Positions 1-6,535 of a stretch of DNA of 6,615 nucleotides are shown here, one piece after another. The DNA is from an uncultured Lachnospiraceae bacterium (lineage in GTDB: Bacteria > Bacillota > Clostridia > Lachnospirales > Lachnospiraceae). The notes beneath the pieces were generated by a model, which saw only the letters and a list, made by a program, of their open reading frames with translations, made no database searches and was not told the DNA's origin. Position 1 is the first letter of the stretch. The number at the start of each line of letters is the position of its first letter. Made by a program: the position numbers and the translations under genes. The stretch is taken from the NCBI GenBank assembly GCA_902782655.1, contig CACZNY010000100.1, forward strand, positions 1-6,615. Direction: 5' to 3'.

Positions 1-22
1 AAATATGCCAAAGGGCATATTT
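1..22. terminator. Terminator-like hairpin downstream of the solute-binding protein gene
   Basis: A perfect 9-bp inverted repeat, AAATATGCC (1-9) and GGCATATTT (14-22), encloses a 4-nt loop. The arms end in A-runs and T-runs, so the structure could act in either direction. For minus-strand transcription the T-run continues off the window edge, so its full length cannot be judged. It lies about 135 bp past the stop of the solute-binding protein and is the best candidate end of the kinase/binding-protein operon. It could equally end a plus-strand gene lying to the left. Confidence 0.5.
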
Positions 23-156
23 TGCACTGGCTGTTTAGCACCCCGCTACACCTGCGTTTTTGAAAATGCACTCTCAGGCAAGCATTCAGCGCATTGGTAT
101 AGCTAATTAAAATACGCTCCACTAGTGAGGTTTTTTCGAGCTTAGTGTACTACCGT
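23..156. other. Gene-free spacer downstream of the solute-binding protein gene
   Basis: No reading frame here looks coding on either strand. The stretch holds an 8-bp palindrome CACTAGTG (120-127) followed on the plus strand by six T residues (131-136), and a weak 5-bp inverted repeat AATGC/GCATT (65-69 and 82-86). Neither is strong enough to call a terminator or operator. Confidence 0.5.
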
Positions 157-1455
157 TTACTCCTCAGGAAGATTTCCGTATCCGGCTATAGCCTCATCCA
201 CTGTCATATCCCCGTTTCCGACAGCATAGATGGCCGCCCTGAATTGCCTGACCGCCGGATCCATAAGCCCGGTCTCCTTGTCACTGAAGCTCCTGTCATC
301 CGGTATCTCAGCAAGCGCCGAATAGATCTCGTCAGATGAGAAATCCTCGACAGGCGGGATCAGACGCTTCAATCCGGCCATGTTTCCAAGCTCCTTTTTG
401 CTGATAAGGAACCGCATGAATTCATTGGCCATGTCGATATTCCTGCTGTTTTTATTAACGGAAAAGCAGATGCTTGTCGAATTGATAAAATATCCGCCGT
501 CGTCGCCTGCAGGCGCGGTAAAGAATCTGTATTTAAAAGGCTTCGCGGCGAAGGAATCAGACTTGCTCTCCCTCTTTGCCGTTCCCGAAACCACATCACC
601 TGCAGCGAGCATCATCGGCACATCACCCTCAAAAAACCTCATGATCACCGAGTCATATTCGTCCGTTATCTCCTCCTGACATTTTGCCATATCTATGCAG
701 TCGGAGTTTACGAATTCATGAAGCCTCTCAAGCGAAGGACGCATCATCTCCCCTGAGGCCGGCTCGAGAGCATTGAGGGAATCAATCCTGTCATTATTCT
801 TTATCACGTTATAGGCAAACATGGGATAAACAAAGCAGTTAAACAGTCCCGATCCGCTGAACCTGTCCACTCCCATCACGGGAGATTCATATCCCGCGCT
901 CTTAAGCTTCTCACAGACCTTCACAAGCTCCTTATAGTCAGTCGGGACCTTCAATCCCTCCTTTTCAAAGATATCCATATTTACGAGCATTCCGTAGGAG
1001 GTCGTAAAGATCGGGAGCATGATGACATCACCCGCATCCGTAGTGCGTATCAGAGATTCTCTGATGCAGGAATAATCTATGTCAAGCGCGGGATCGGACA
1101 AAACCTCGCAGGCCTCAAACATATCGTTATAGGTCTCATTACCGATCATGGCAGTGTTGGTCGTAAAGATATCCGGCGGCTCGCTGCTTACAAGAGCGCT
1201 TGAGATGACGTTATTGTAATCATCCATTGTGACATACTGCAGACTTGCATTGGGATAGTATTCATAAAAACGCTCAAACTCCGCTTCAAGCGACTCGAAA
1301 TTGGAATAACTCCCTGCGACAGTCAAAGAAAACTCACTGTCCTTATCGTACTTTGGAACGAAGGCCTCATCCTCCTTCTTTCCGCTGCCGCAGCCCTGCA
1401 AAAGAAGCACGGCAGCCAGGCTCAAAGAAAACAATGTCCTCAATGTCTTTTTCAT
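157..1455 (-). CDS. Extracellular solute-binding lipoprotein, ABC transporter family 1 type
   Basis: This is a 432-aa secreted lipoprotein of the family 1 (SBP_bac_1/MalE-like) solute-binding proteins, which capture sugars or oligosaccharides outside the membrane, usually for an ABC importer. The signal peptide has a basic start (MKKTLRT), a hydrophobic core and a lipobox LQGC with the lipidated Cys at residue 22. Family-typical segments are PDIF (94-97), LPIFTTSYGMLVNMDIF (147-163), FFEGDVPMMLAAGDV (274-288) and FINSTSICFSVNKN (323-336). Length is normal for the family. The start at 1455 is chosen over the ATG at 1470 because GGAGGG (1463-1468) lies 7 nt before it and overlaps the upstream ATG. 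The gene follows the hybrid kinase by 37 nt with no terminator between, so co-transcription is likely. No permease or ATPase gene is visible, so it may be a kinase co-sensor or may serve a distant transporter. The ligand cannot be read from sequence. Confidence 0.93.
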   Translation of the reverse strand: MKKTLRTLFSLSLAAVLLLQGCGSGKKEDEAFVPKYDKDSEFSLTVAGSYSNFESLEAEFERFYEYYPNASLQYVTMDDYNNVISSALVSSEPPDIFTTNTAMIGNETYNDMFEACEVLSDPALDIDYSCIRESLIRTTDAGDVIMLPIFTTSYGMLVNMDIFEKEGLKVPTDYKELVKVCEKLKSAGYESPVMGVDRFSGSGLFNCFVYPMFAYNVIKNNDRIDSLNALEPASGEMMRPSLERLHEFVNSDCIDMAKCQEEITDEYDSVIMRFFEGDVPMMLAAGDVVSGTAKRESKSDSFAAKPFKYRFFTAPAGDDGGYFINSTSICFSVNKNSRNIDMANEFMRFLISKKELGNMAGLKRLIPPVEDFSSDEIYSALAEIPDDRSFSDKETGLMDPAVRQFRAAIYAVGNGDMTVDEAIAGYGNLPEE

Positions 1456-1462
1456 AAGCATT

Positions 1463-1468
1463 CCCTCC
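1463..1468 (-). promoter_or_regulatory. Ribosome binding site that fixes the solute-binding protein start
   Basis: GGAGGG on the minus strand lies 7 nt before the ATG at 1453-1455. The in-frame ATG at 1468-1470 overlaps this site, and another ATG at 1459-1461 is only 1 nt away, so both are too close to use it. The preferred start removes five residues and leaves a standard MKK signal-peptide start. Confidence 0.85.
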
Positions 1469-1492
1469 ATTGATGAATAACAGTTTTTTATC

Positions 1493-4090
1493 TTAATCCT
1501 CTTCCAGTTCTTTCAGAGGCTCAAGCTCTCCCGCCAGCTCCCGGTATCTGAGGAGCAGTTCGCCAAGCTCCTTCTCCAGCGTTTCCCGGTCTCCGTCATT
1601 TCCGGCTTTTTCAAGCCTTGCCGCAAATTCTCCCAGCTCCAGCGCGCCTATCGAGCGTGATGCGCTCTTAAGCGCGTGAACCTTTACGGTCGTATTCTTT
1701 ATATCTCCTGCAGCCCAGTATTTCTCAATCTCTTCCGCCTTCTTCTCCGCACTTCCAAGGTACATGCCAAGAGCCATTAGATAATCCTCGGCATCGCCGC
1801 AATAGGCAAGACCGGAGCTGATATCGAGTCCCCTGATATCAGACAGAAAATCCGGAAGCGCCTGATCATCGGCATCACCGTCATCACCGTCATCGGACGC
1901 GGGAAGCACCTTGTCCTCCGGAAGATACTGCAGAAGCATCATCTCCAGCCTTTCGGCATCGATAGGCTTGGTAAGATAGTCATCAAACCCGGCATTTGTG
2001 TACATCTCGCGCATCCCGGATATCGCATTGGCGGTGAGACAGATTACGGGGGTGCCTGTATTCGGAGTATCCGTCATATCCTTCATCTCTTTGAGCGTTT
2101 CTATACCGTCTTTATCCGGCATCATATGATCAAGAAAGATCACATCATAATGATTCCTGACAAAAAGCGATATGCCTTCATCACCGCTCTCTGCCGTATC
2201 GATCTTAAGTCCGGTCCGCTTGAGCAGGCTTACAAACACAGTGAGATTAACAGGAGTATCATCCACCACAAGCACCCTTCCGTCAGGTGAAGTAAACTTC
2301 TCTTTGTAATTTGCCCGCTCACGCAATGAACGTCTGAAGGCTTCCTCGAAATCCCCGATGGGATCCCATTTAACGACTCTCTGTTCAAGCTCAAAGGAAA
2401 AGACCGACCCCCTGCCATACTCGCTCTCGACCTCAAGATGACTGCCCATCATGTCAAGAAATCGCTGGGTGATAGCCATGCCAAGCCCCGTACCCTCGAT
2501 GTTCCTGTTCTTCTTTTCTTCAATACGTTCAAATGCAACGAAAAGCCGGTCAAGGTCTTCGGGTTTTATGCCTGTGCCGGTGTCCGCGACACTGATCCTC
2601 AGCATGACTGAGTCCTGCTTATCCTGAAGCTTCTGCGCGTGTACGGAGAAGGTTATGCCTCCCTCACTGGTATATTTTACGGCATTCGAGAGGATATTGA
2701 TGATGACCTGTTTGATCCTGATCTCATCGCCGTTAAGCGTCATGGGAATATTCCTGTCTATATCCAGATTAGATGACAGACCCTTATCCTCCGCCTTCTT
2801 CTGCACCATATTTACCAGGTCATTAAGAAGGGAAGCAGAGCCGTAATCCACGTTTATTATCTCCATTTTTCCCGCTTCTATCTTGGAGAAATCCAGGATA
2901 TCATTGATGATGCCAAGGAGCGTGCTTCCCGCAGTTCTTATGCTCTCCGAATACATTCTGATATTATCATCCCCGCAGTCCCTGAGTACCATCTCGTTTA
3001 AGCCAAGTATCGCGTTCATCGGGGTACGGATATCATGGGACATGGTGGACAGGAAGTAGGATTTGGCCTCATTGGCCTGATTTGCCTGCTGAGCGGCCTC
3101 TGACAGCTCGCGGTTGTAATTCATCATGACGATCGAATTGAATATCAGGAGGAGCAGGAACCCGAACGACGAAATGCCAAGAAGCAGCCAGTCTATCGAC
3201 CGGCTCGTCTCGAGATCGTTCACAGGTATACAGGCCAGCAGAACCCATGTCGTCATGGTCTCAAGAGGTGTGTAGGACAAAACACAATCCTCTCCCTTAA
3301 CGTTCCTTATCGTCATCGAGCCTGTCCCGCCGGTTATCTCCCGGATCACCTGCTCATATTCCTCTGCCGAAGCCGGATTATATGATTTGTAATACTCAAA
3401 GAAATTGTTGCTCTTAAAGGACCTGCCATGGACAACGTAATCACCCTCCCTGTCCACGAGGCTTATCTCGACATTCTCGTACTCGCCCTTAAGAAAGATC
3501 AGCTCCTGTTCAAGAAGGCTCAAAGGAACGACCCGCATCAGAAGCCCCTTCTTCAGCTCATGGCTTCCCTTGTCAAGAATATTCACATTATTTAAGAACG
3601 CGATGGATTGCACTCCGTTCATGGGGTTTGTGTATGCTCTTGTAAGACTGATAACATCATTTGTATCGCTCACGCCTTCGATATTGTCAAAGATATCTAT
3701 ATTTTTGTAGGAAACCGTATAATCACCGGGCTCAGATACCTTGGCCGCCGTCGAGATGCCTTCCATTTCCTGACTGTCGGGAAAGATCAGATGGCCTTCG
3801 ATCTCAGGATAGATCTTCACCTTCCTTATAAAGTCTACAGCCTCCCCTGCTGTCATCGGAGCGCCCTCTTCCGCCGAAGTATTGATATAGTTTGCCCATA
3901 TGTCACAAAGATGCTGTTCATCCTCAAGGTAATTAGCGATGATCTGACTGGTAGTCATAGTCATCTTTTCAAAAGCAGCGATCTCATTCTGATCACTCTC
4001 GACTGCCTTGATATTCGCATATCTGATGATCAGGAACAGTATGAACCCCATTATCAGAAGATTTGTAATTATGACAAGTCCTCTATGCAC
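1493..4090 (-). CDS. Hybrid sensor histidine kinase with receiver and HPt domains
   Basis: An 865-aa membrane sensor kinase that carries most of a phosphorelay in one chain. TM1 spans about residues 5-22; an external sensor region runs about 25-285 and looks Cache-like (inference from size and layout). TM2 spans about 299-324. There is no clear HAMP domain; a short helical linker (330-345) leads into DHp, whose H-box is SHDIRTPMNAI with H352. The ATPase domain has N-box N465/N469, G1 DTGTG (503-507), F-box F517-F520 and G2 GTGLG (533-537). The receiver (605-720) has D610/D611, phosphoacceptor D654, T686 and K708. An Asp-rich linker (733-742) precedes an HPt domain with HALKS and H805. All key residues are intact. 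The GTG start at 4088-4090 is supported by GGAGGG 6 nt upstream. The gene has its own promoter and is followed by the solute-binding protein. No output regulator is nearby; the signal is unknown. Confidence 0.95.
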   Translation of the reverse strand: MHRGLVIITNLLIMGFILFLIIRYANIKAVESDQNEIAAFEKMTMTTSQIIANYLEDEQHLCDIWANYINTSAEEGAPMTAGEAVDFIRKVKIYPEIEGHLIFPDSQEMEGISTAAKVSEPGDYTVSYKNIDIFDNIEGVSDTNDVISLTRAYTNPMNGVQSIAFLNNVNILDKGSHELKKGLLMRVVPLSLLEQELIFLKGEYENVEISLVDREGDYVVHGRSFKSNNFFEYYKSYNPASAEEYEQVIREITGGTGSMTIRNVKGEDCVLSYTPLETMTTWVLLACIPVNDLETSRSIDWLLLGISSFGFLLLLIFNSIVMMNYNRELSEAAQQANQANEAKSYFLSTMSHDIRTPMNAILGLNEMVLRDCGDDNIRMYSESIRTAGSTLLGIINDILDFSKIEAGKMEIINVDYGSASLLNDLVNMVQKKAEDKGLSSNLDIDRNIPMTLNGDEIRIKQVIINILSNAVKYTSEGGITFSVHAQKLQDKQDSVMLRISVADTGTGIKPEDLDRLFVAFERIEEKKNRNIEGTGLGMAITQRFLDMMGSHLEVESEYGRGSVFSFELEQRVVKWDPIGDFEEAFRRSLRERANYKEKFTSPDGRVLVVDDTPVNLTVFVSLLKRTGLKIDTAESGDEGISLFVRNHYDVIFLDHMMPDKDGIETLKEMKDMTDTPNTGTPVICLTANAISGMREMYTNAGFDDYLTKPIDAERLEMMLLQYLPEDKVLPASDDGDDGDADDQALPDFLSDIRGLDISSGLAYCGDAEDYLMALGMYLGSAEKKAEEIEKYWAAGDIKNTTVKVHALKSASRSIGALELGEFAARLEKAGNDGDRETLEKELGELLLRYRELAGELEPLKELEED
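1865..1894 (-). repeat. Asp/Gly-rich linker encoded by a short DNA repeat between REC and HPt
   Basis: The codons for residues 733-742 of the hybrid kinase read DDGDDGDADD. At DNA level the stretch is built from repeated tcatcaccg-like 9-mers. It forms a flexible acidic tether between the receiver and the HPt domain and may vary in length among strains by slippage; the variability is inference. Confidence 0.6.
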
Positions 4091-4096
4091 TGTCTG

Positions 4097-4102
4097 CCCT
4101 CC
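4097..4102 (-). promoter_or_regulatory. Ribosome binding site supporting a GTG start for the hybrid kinase
   Basis: GGAGGG on the minus strand sits 6 nt before the GTG at 4088-4090. It justifies the non-ATG start and gives a short cytoplasmic N-terminus (MHRG) directly before TM1. The first two G residues also belong to a small inverted repeat CCGG-AAA-CCGG (4101-4111) that could partly hide the site. Confidence 0.8.
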
Positions 4103-4167
4103 GGTTTCCGGTAAAGAAATGGCACGATGCCGCGGTGAAATAAATAACGCCGTGCAGCCGCTTTTTT

Positions 4168-4176
4168 ATTATAGCA
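4168..4176 (-). promoter_or_regulatory. Extended -10 promoter for the kinase/solute-binding protein operon
   Basis: The minus strand reads TGC followed by a perfect TATAAT (-10 at 4168-4173, TG at 4175-4176), which is a consensus extended -10 element. At 17-nt spacing the -35 position (4191-4196) reads ACATGG, a poor match, in keeping with extended -10 promoters needing less from -35. Expected transcription start is near 4161, giving a leader of about 70 nt. It lies between the htrA terminator and the kinase start, the right place for an independent operon promoter. Confidence 0.6.
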
Positions 4177-4229
4177 CAAAAAGCCAGTCTCCATGTGGCA
4201 TTTCAGGCTCCTGTACTTCCCGGCAACTC

Positions 4230-4262
4230 AAAAGCGGCGGGTCGATCACGAACCCGCCGCTT
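4230..4262 (-). terminator. Rho-independent terminator of htrA
   Basis: A perfect 11-bp GC-rich inverted repeat (arms 4232-4242 and 4252-4262, core GCGGCGGG/CCCGCCGC) has a 9-nt loop. In the minus-strand transcript it is followed by a short U-run (UUUU, then GAGUU). It begins about 35 nt after the htrA stop and lies before the kinase promoter, separating the two units. The U-run is short, so some read-through into the kinase operon is possible. Confidence 0.75.
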
Positions 4263-4297
4263 CATCTATAATATCTCAGCCTTCAAAGGCTTTTGTA

Positions 4298-6058
4298 TTA
4301 CTGCCCTTCCGGTCTCTTGCCCAGTGTGACCGAAACCTTATTTTCGGTGTAGCCGCCCTCAGACTGCTTCTTTATGGTAAGCTCTACCGTCGAGCCGGCC
4401 TCATAATACTGCATAAGATCCTTCAGATCCTCCATGGAGCTCACCGACTGTCCGTCAAACTTAACGATGACATCTCCACTTACTATACCGGCCTTCTCAG
4501 CCGCTGATCCGGCCTCCACCTGAGCCACATATATTCCCTCAGGTATATCGTAGGTTCCGGCTACATCAGAGGTCACATCCACGCCGCCTATACCGAGATA
4601 GGACTGATTGCCCTCCTTTGCCTTGACCTTGGTTTCCTTATTCATCAGCTCATCGATGATGGGCTGCACCTTGGATATCGGGATGGCATATCCCATTCCC
4701 TCTACTATCGTACCGTTTGAAAGCACTCCTCCTGCCTTTGCCTCATTGATCCCGATAAGCTCACCCTTCATATTGAGCAGCGCACCTCCGGAGTTGCCGG
4801 GATTGATCGCCGCATCCGTCTGGATAAGCTCATGCGTACCGTTTGAAAGCTCGGTCTCTCTTCCGAGAGCGCTTATTATACCGGTAGTCGTCGACTGTCC
4901 GTAGCCCATGGCATTTCCTATAGCCACCACCTGCTCACCTACCTGGAGGGAGCCGGAATCGCCAAGAGTAGCTATCTTGATCTTATCTGCGGTATTGCCG
5001 GAAAGAGAATCCTTGGCTACCGCTATGACTGCTATATCAGCCTCCTCGTCCTGTCCCTTAAGATTCGCCTCAGCCGCACTGCCGTCCACGAACTGTACGG
5101 AAAGGGTCGTCGCATCCGAGATCACATGCTGGTTGGTCACGATAAGCAGCTCATCATCATTCTCGCCTACTATGATACCGGATCCTGCCGATTCGCCTGT
5201 CTGCTCGATAGTCTGTCCCCACCAGGTCTGTCCCCGCATGGTCACTGCATTGGTTATGGCTACTACAGCCGGCATCACATCCTCCACGACCTGACTCACG
5301 CTGCTGCTCCCGCTGGTGGTGGTGGCGATCGCTTCATGCACCTCTTCCTTCTTATTATCAGCCGATGCTGCCGTAGTGGTGGTCACTGCCTTTGCGGATT
5401 TCTCTATATCCTTAGCCTTAGCCAGTGTCGTCACGGCTTCGTCAAGCCCTGTCATCTTATATACTCCGTAGAAGGCTCCCGCTGCTGATCCGCCCAGAAG
5501 CACTCCTACGACTATGGCTGCTACCGCTCTCTTCCAGAAGCTCTTCTTCGCTCCCGGCTGCTTAGGTTTCTGGCCTGTCTGATTCCCTGAGCCATATCCC
5601 GGAGTCCTGTAGGTCGCATCCTGATATGAAGTGTAATGAGGGCGTCCCTGAGTGCTTCCATAGGAGCTGCTGTATGTACTCTGTCCCCCATACTGGCTCC
5701 TGTACTGGCCGCCGTAGCTGCCGGTGCTGCTTCCCGGCGCCCTGTAGCTTCCGGAGGTCGTCTGGCTGCCGTATCCATTACCTGCTCCGGATGACGTCTG
5801 GCTGCTGTACGCGTTGCCTGTCCCGGATGAAGTCTGGCTGCCGTATGTGCTGCCTGTCCCGGATGAAGTCTGGCTGCCGTATGCAGTGCTGCCGCCGGTA
5901 TATCCGGTATCAGATCTGCGGCTGTATGCATCATCCGACCCGGTATGGGCTTCCTCATACTTATTCGCTGTATTGGTTCCGGACGATCCTACATTTGCGT
6001 AACCGCTGTCGTAGTTTTCATTCTTCTTCTCGCTGTCGTTATAATCATCATATATCAT
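4298..6058 (-). CDS. htrA: Membrane-anchored HtrA/DegP-like serine protease (S1C family, one PDZ domain)
   Basis: A 586-aa envelope quality-control protease that would degrade misfolded proteins on the outer face of the membrane. Order: a cytoplasmic, low-complexity Gly/Ser/Tyr/Gln/Thr-rich head (1-165) with four 12-residue repeats; a basic stop (KPKQPGAKKSFWKR) giving N-in topology; one membrane helix (about 178-199); a Thr/Ala/Lys linker; a trypsin-like domain (about 253-475) with catalytic H311 (TNQHV), D341 (ADIAV) and S423 (GNSGGAL); and a PDZ domain (about 485-580) with binding loop YLGIGG (487-492). The triad is complete. The head of about 175 residues before the helix is longer than the roughly 50-70 residues I recall for Bacillus HtrA. 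GGAGGT (6066-6071) lies 7 nt before the ATG. It appears monocistronic, with its own terminator. The symbol is a family name; which paralogue (HtrA, HtrB or YyxA-like) is not resolved. Confidence 0.94.
   Translation of the reverse strand: MIYDDYNDSEKKNENYDSGYANVGSSGTNTANKYEEAHTGSDDAYSRRSDTGYTGGSTAYGSQTSSGTGSTYGSQTSSGTGNAYSSQTSSGAGNGYGSQTTSGSYRAPGSSTGSYGGQYRSQYGGQSTYSSSYGSTQGRPHYTSYQDATYRTPGYGSGNQTGQKPKQPGAKKSFWKRAVAAIVVGVLLGGSAAGAFYGVYKMTGLDEAVTTLAKAKDIEKSAKAVTTTTAASADNKKEEVHEAIATTTSGSSSVSQVVEDVMPAVVAITNAVTMRGQTWWGQTIEQTGESAGSGIIVGENDDELLIVTNQHVISDATTLSVQFVDGSAAEANLKGQDEEADIAVIAVAKDSLSGNTADKIKIATLGDSGSLQVGEQVVAIGNAMGYGQSTTTGIISALGRETELSNGTHELIQTDAAINPGNSGGALLNMKGELIGINEAKAGGVLSNGTIVEGMGYAIPISKVQPIIDELMNKETKVKAKEGNQSYLGIGGVDVTSDVAGTYDIPEGIYVAQVEAGSAAEKAGIVSGDVIVKFDGQSVSSMEDLKDLMQYYEAGSTVELTIKKQSEGGYTENKVSVTLGKRPEGQ
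5738..5881 (-). repeat. Four tandem 36-bp units in the htrA head region
   Basis: Codons 60-107 of htrA form four consecutive 12-codon units: YGSQTSSGTGST, YGSQTSSGTGNA, YSSQTSSGAGNG and YGSQTTSGSYRA. The first two DNA units (5846-5881 and 5810-5845) match at 33 of 36 bases, including 31 bases in a row; the third (5774-5809) matches the second at 28 of 36. The fourth is degenerate after YGSQTTSG. The gradient of identity suggests recent duplication at the promoter-proximal end. The period is a multiple of three, so copy-number change would keep the frame. Confidence 0.9.
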
Positions 6059-6065
6059 CTCTTAT

Positions 6066-6071
6066 ACCTCC
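6066..6071 (-). promoter_or_regulatory. Ribosome binding site of htrA
   Basis: GGAGGT on the minus strand is spaced 7 nt from the ATG at 6056-6058. It confirms the long N-terminal head as part of the translated protein rather than an over-extended open frame. Confidence 0.85.
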
Positions 6072-6128
6072 AAGTAGTATGATCCTTTGTCCCAGACCGA
6101 AGCTGCGCATTCCCCCGGCCTGTCGATG

Positions 6129-6159
6129 ATAATACTTATACTCTCAAACTGTGACGCAA
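6129..6159 (-). promoter_or_regulatory. Tentative htrA promoter
   Basis: On the minus strand TATTAT (6129-6134) could be a -10 element with TTGCGT (6154-6159) as -35, but the 19-nt spacing is long. An overlapping TATAAG (6135-6140) is an alternative -10. The region is AT-rich just upstream (TTAATTTTTGTTTATT), as an UP-like element might be. The placement between the upstream remnant and the htrA start fits, but neither choice is close to consensus. Confidence 0.3.
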
Positions 6160-6170
6160 ATGTGAATAAA

Positions 6171-6201
6171 CAAAAATTAAACTGTGTCCTGTACGAAGGA
6201 C
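6171..6201 (-). terminator. Weak terminator candidate upstream of htrA
   Basis: A 5-bp inverted repeat GTCCT/AGGAC (6186-6190 and 6197-6201) with a 6-nt loop is followed in the minus-strand transcript, after four other bases, by TTTAATTTTTG. The stem is short and the T-rich tract is offset, so termination may be inefficient. It lies about 40 nt past the DUF624 remnant stop and would end the transcript of the gene at the right edge. Confidence 0.35.
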
Positions 6202-6239
6202 GGTCTGATACGCAGCTGAATATATGAAAATGACGGGAT

Positions 6240-6515
6240 TCAGTCCCTCATTTCAGAAGGATCATCCTTACTGATCCATCCTGTTTTTACATAGATATGC
6301 TCGAATACATGATGCATCAGACAGGCATACCCCCCCGGAATGATGACTGTCAGTACGATAAGATAACGGCACAGATATATCAGAGCTGCAAAAAAGACAG
6401 CCAGAAAGATCATCCAGCCTATGTTCCTGAATGCTATCAGAGCAGATTTATAAAGGATCGCGCGTATATTATCTTCAAAACGCGCCTGATAGGCAAAGAT
6501 GGACAGCTGCCACAT
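6240..6515 (-). pseudogene. C-terminal fragment of a DUF624 (YesL-like) membrane protein
   Basis: The 91-codon frame matches the C-terminal half of DUF624 proteins: a segment WQLSIFAYQARFEDNI like the family's LARFEN motif, then an amphipathic stretch (ILYKSALIAFRNIG), two hydrophobic helices (about 33-48 and 50-67) and a soluble tail. Full members are roughly 200-230 aa with further N-terminal helices, which are missing here. The only possible start, ATG at 6513-6515, has no Shine-Dalgarno sequence; the preceding bases form a hairpin, while the three intact genes in the window all have GGAGG-type sites. The in-frame codon seven before the ATG is the TAA ending the upstream gene. I read this as a 5'-truncated remnant. 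A small functional membrane protein translated by coupling to the upstream gene remains possible. DUF624 genes commonly sit beside sugar ABC transporter and YesMN-type genes; their function is not established. Confidence 0.6.
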
Positions 6516-6516
6516 G

Positions 6517-6535
6517 AAGGCAACAAGGTTGCCTT
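6517..6535. repeat. Perfect 8-bp hairpin overlapping the upstream stop codon
   Basis: AAGGCAAC and GTTGCCTT (6517-6524 and 6528-6535) form a perfect stem with a 3-nt loop. On the minus strand the first two bases of the stem are the last two of the TAA stop (6534-6536), and the stem ends 1 nt before the ATG of the DUF624 fragment. No T-run follows on either strand, so it is not a complete terminator. It may be a terminator whose T-tract was lost at the deletion junction (inference). Confidence 0.7.

Noticed and set aside
116..141. Terminator or operator at the CACTAGTG palindrome with the TTTTTT run
   Set aside because: The palindrome has no loop and pairing stops after four base pairs on each side; the T-run is on the plus strand, opposite to the only neighbouring gene.
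1456..1492. Separate promoter or terminator between the kinase and the solute-binding protein genes
   Set aside because: The 37-nt gap holds only the ribosome binding site and short A/T runs, with no stem-loop and too little room for a full promoter outside the kinase coding end.
3608..4114. A 168-codon plus-strand open frame opposite the kinase sensor region
   Set aside because: It lies fully antisense to a well-supported gene and running over its start, with no recognisable motif.
5738..5881. CRISPR-like array suggested by regularly spaced repeats
   Set aside because: The 36-bp units are directly adjacent with no unique spacers, and they encode in-frame 12-residue protein repeats of htrA.
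5521..5958. A 145-codon minus-strand open frame inside htrA with repeated AARLHPGQ-like motifs
   Set aside because: It is an alternative frame of the htrA 36-bp repeats; the Arg/Ala/His-rich product is a by-product of the repeat codons, and the htrA frame has the ribosome binding site and catalytic motifs.
5626..6129. A 167-codon plus-strand open frame opposite the htrA head
   Set aside because: The Cys/Arg-rich product mirrors the Gly/Ser/Tyr repeats on the other strand and has no recognisable domain; it is an antisense shadow.
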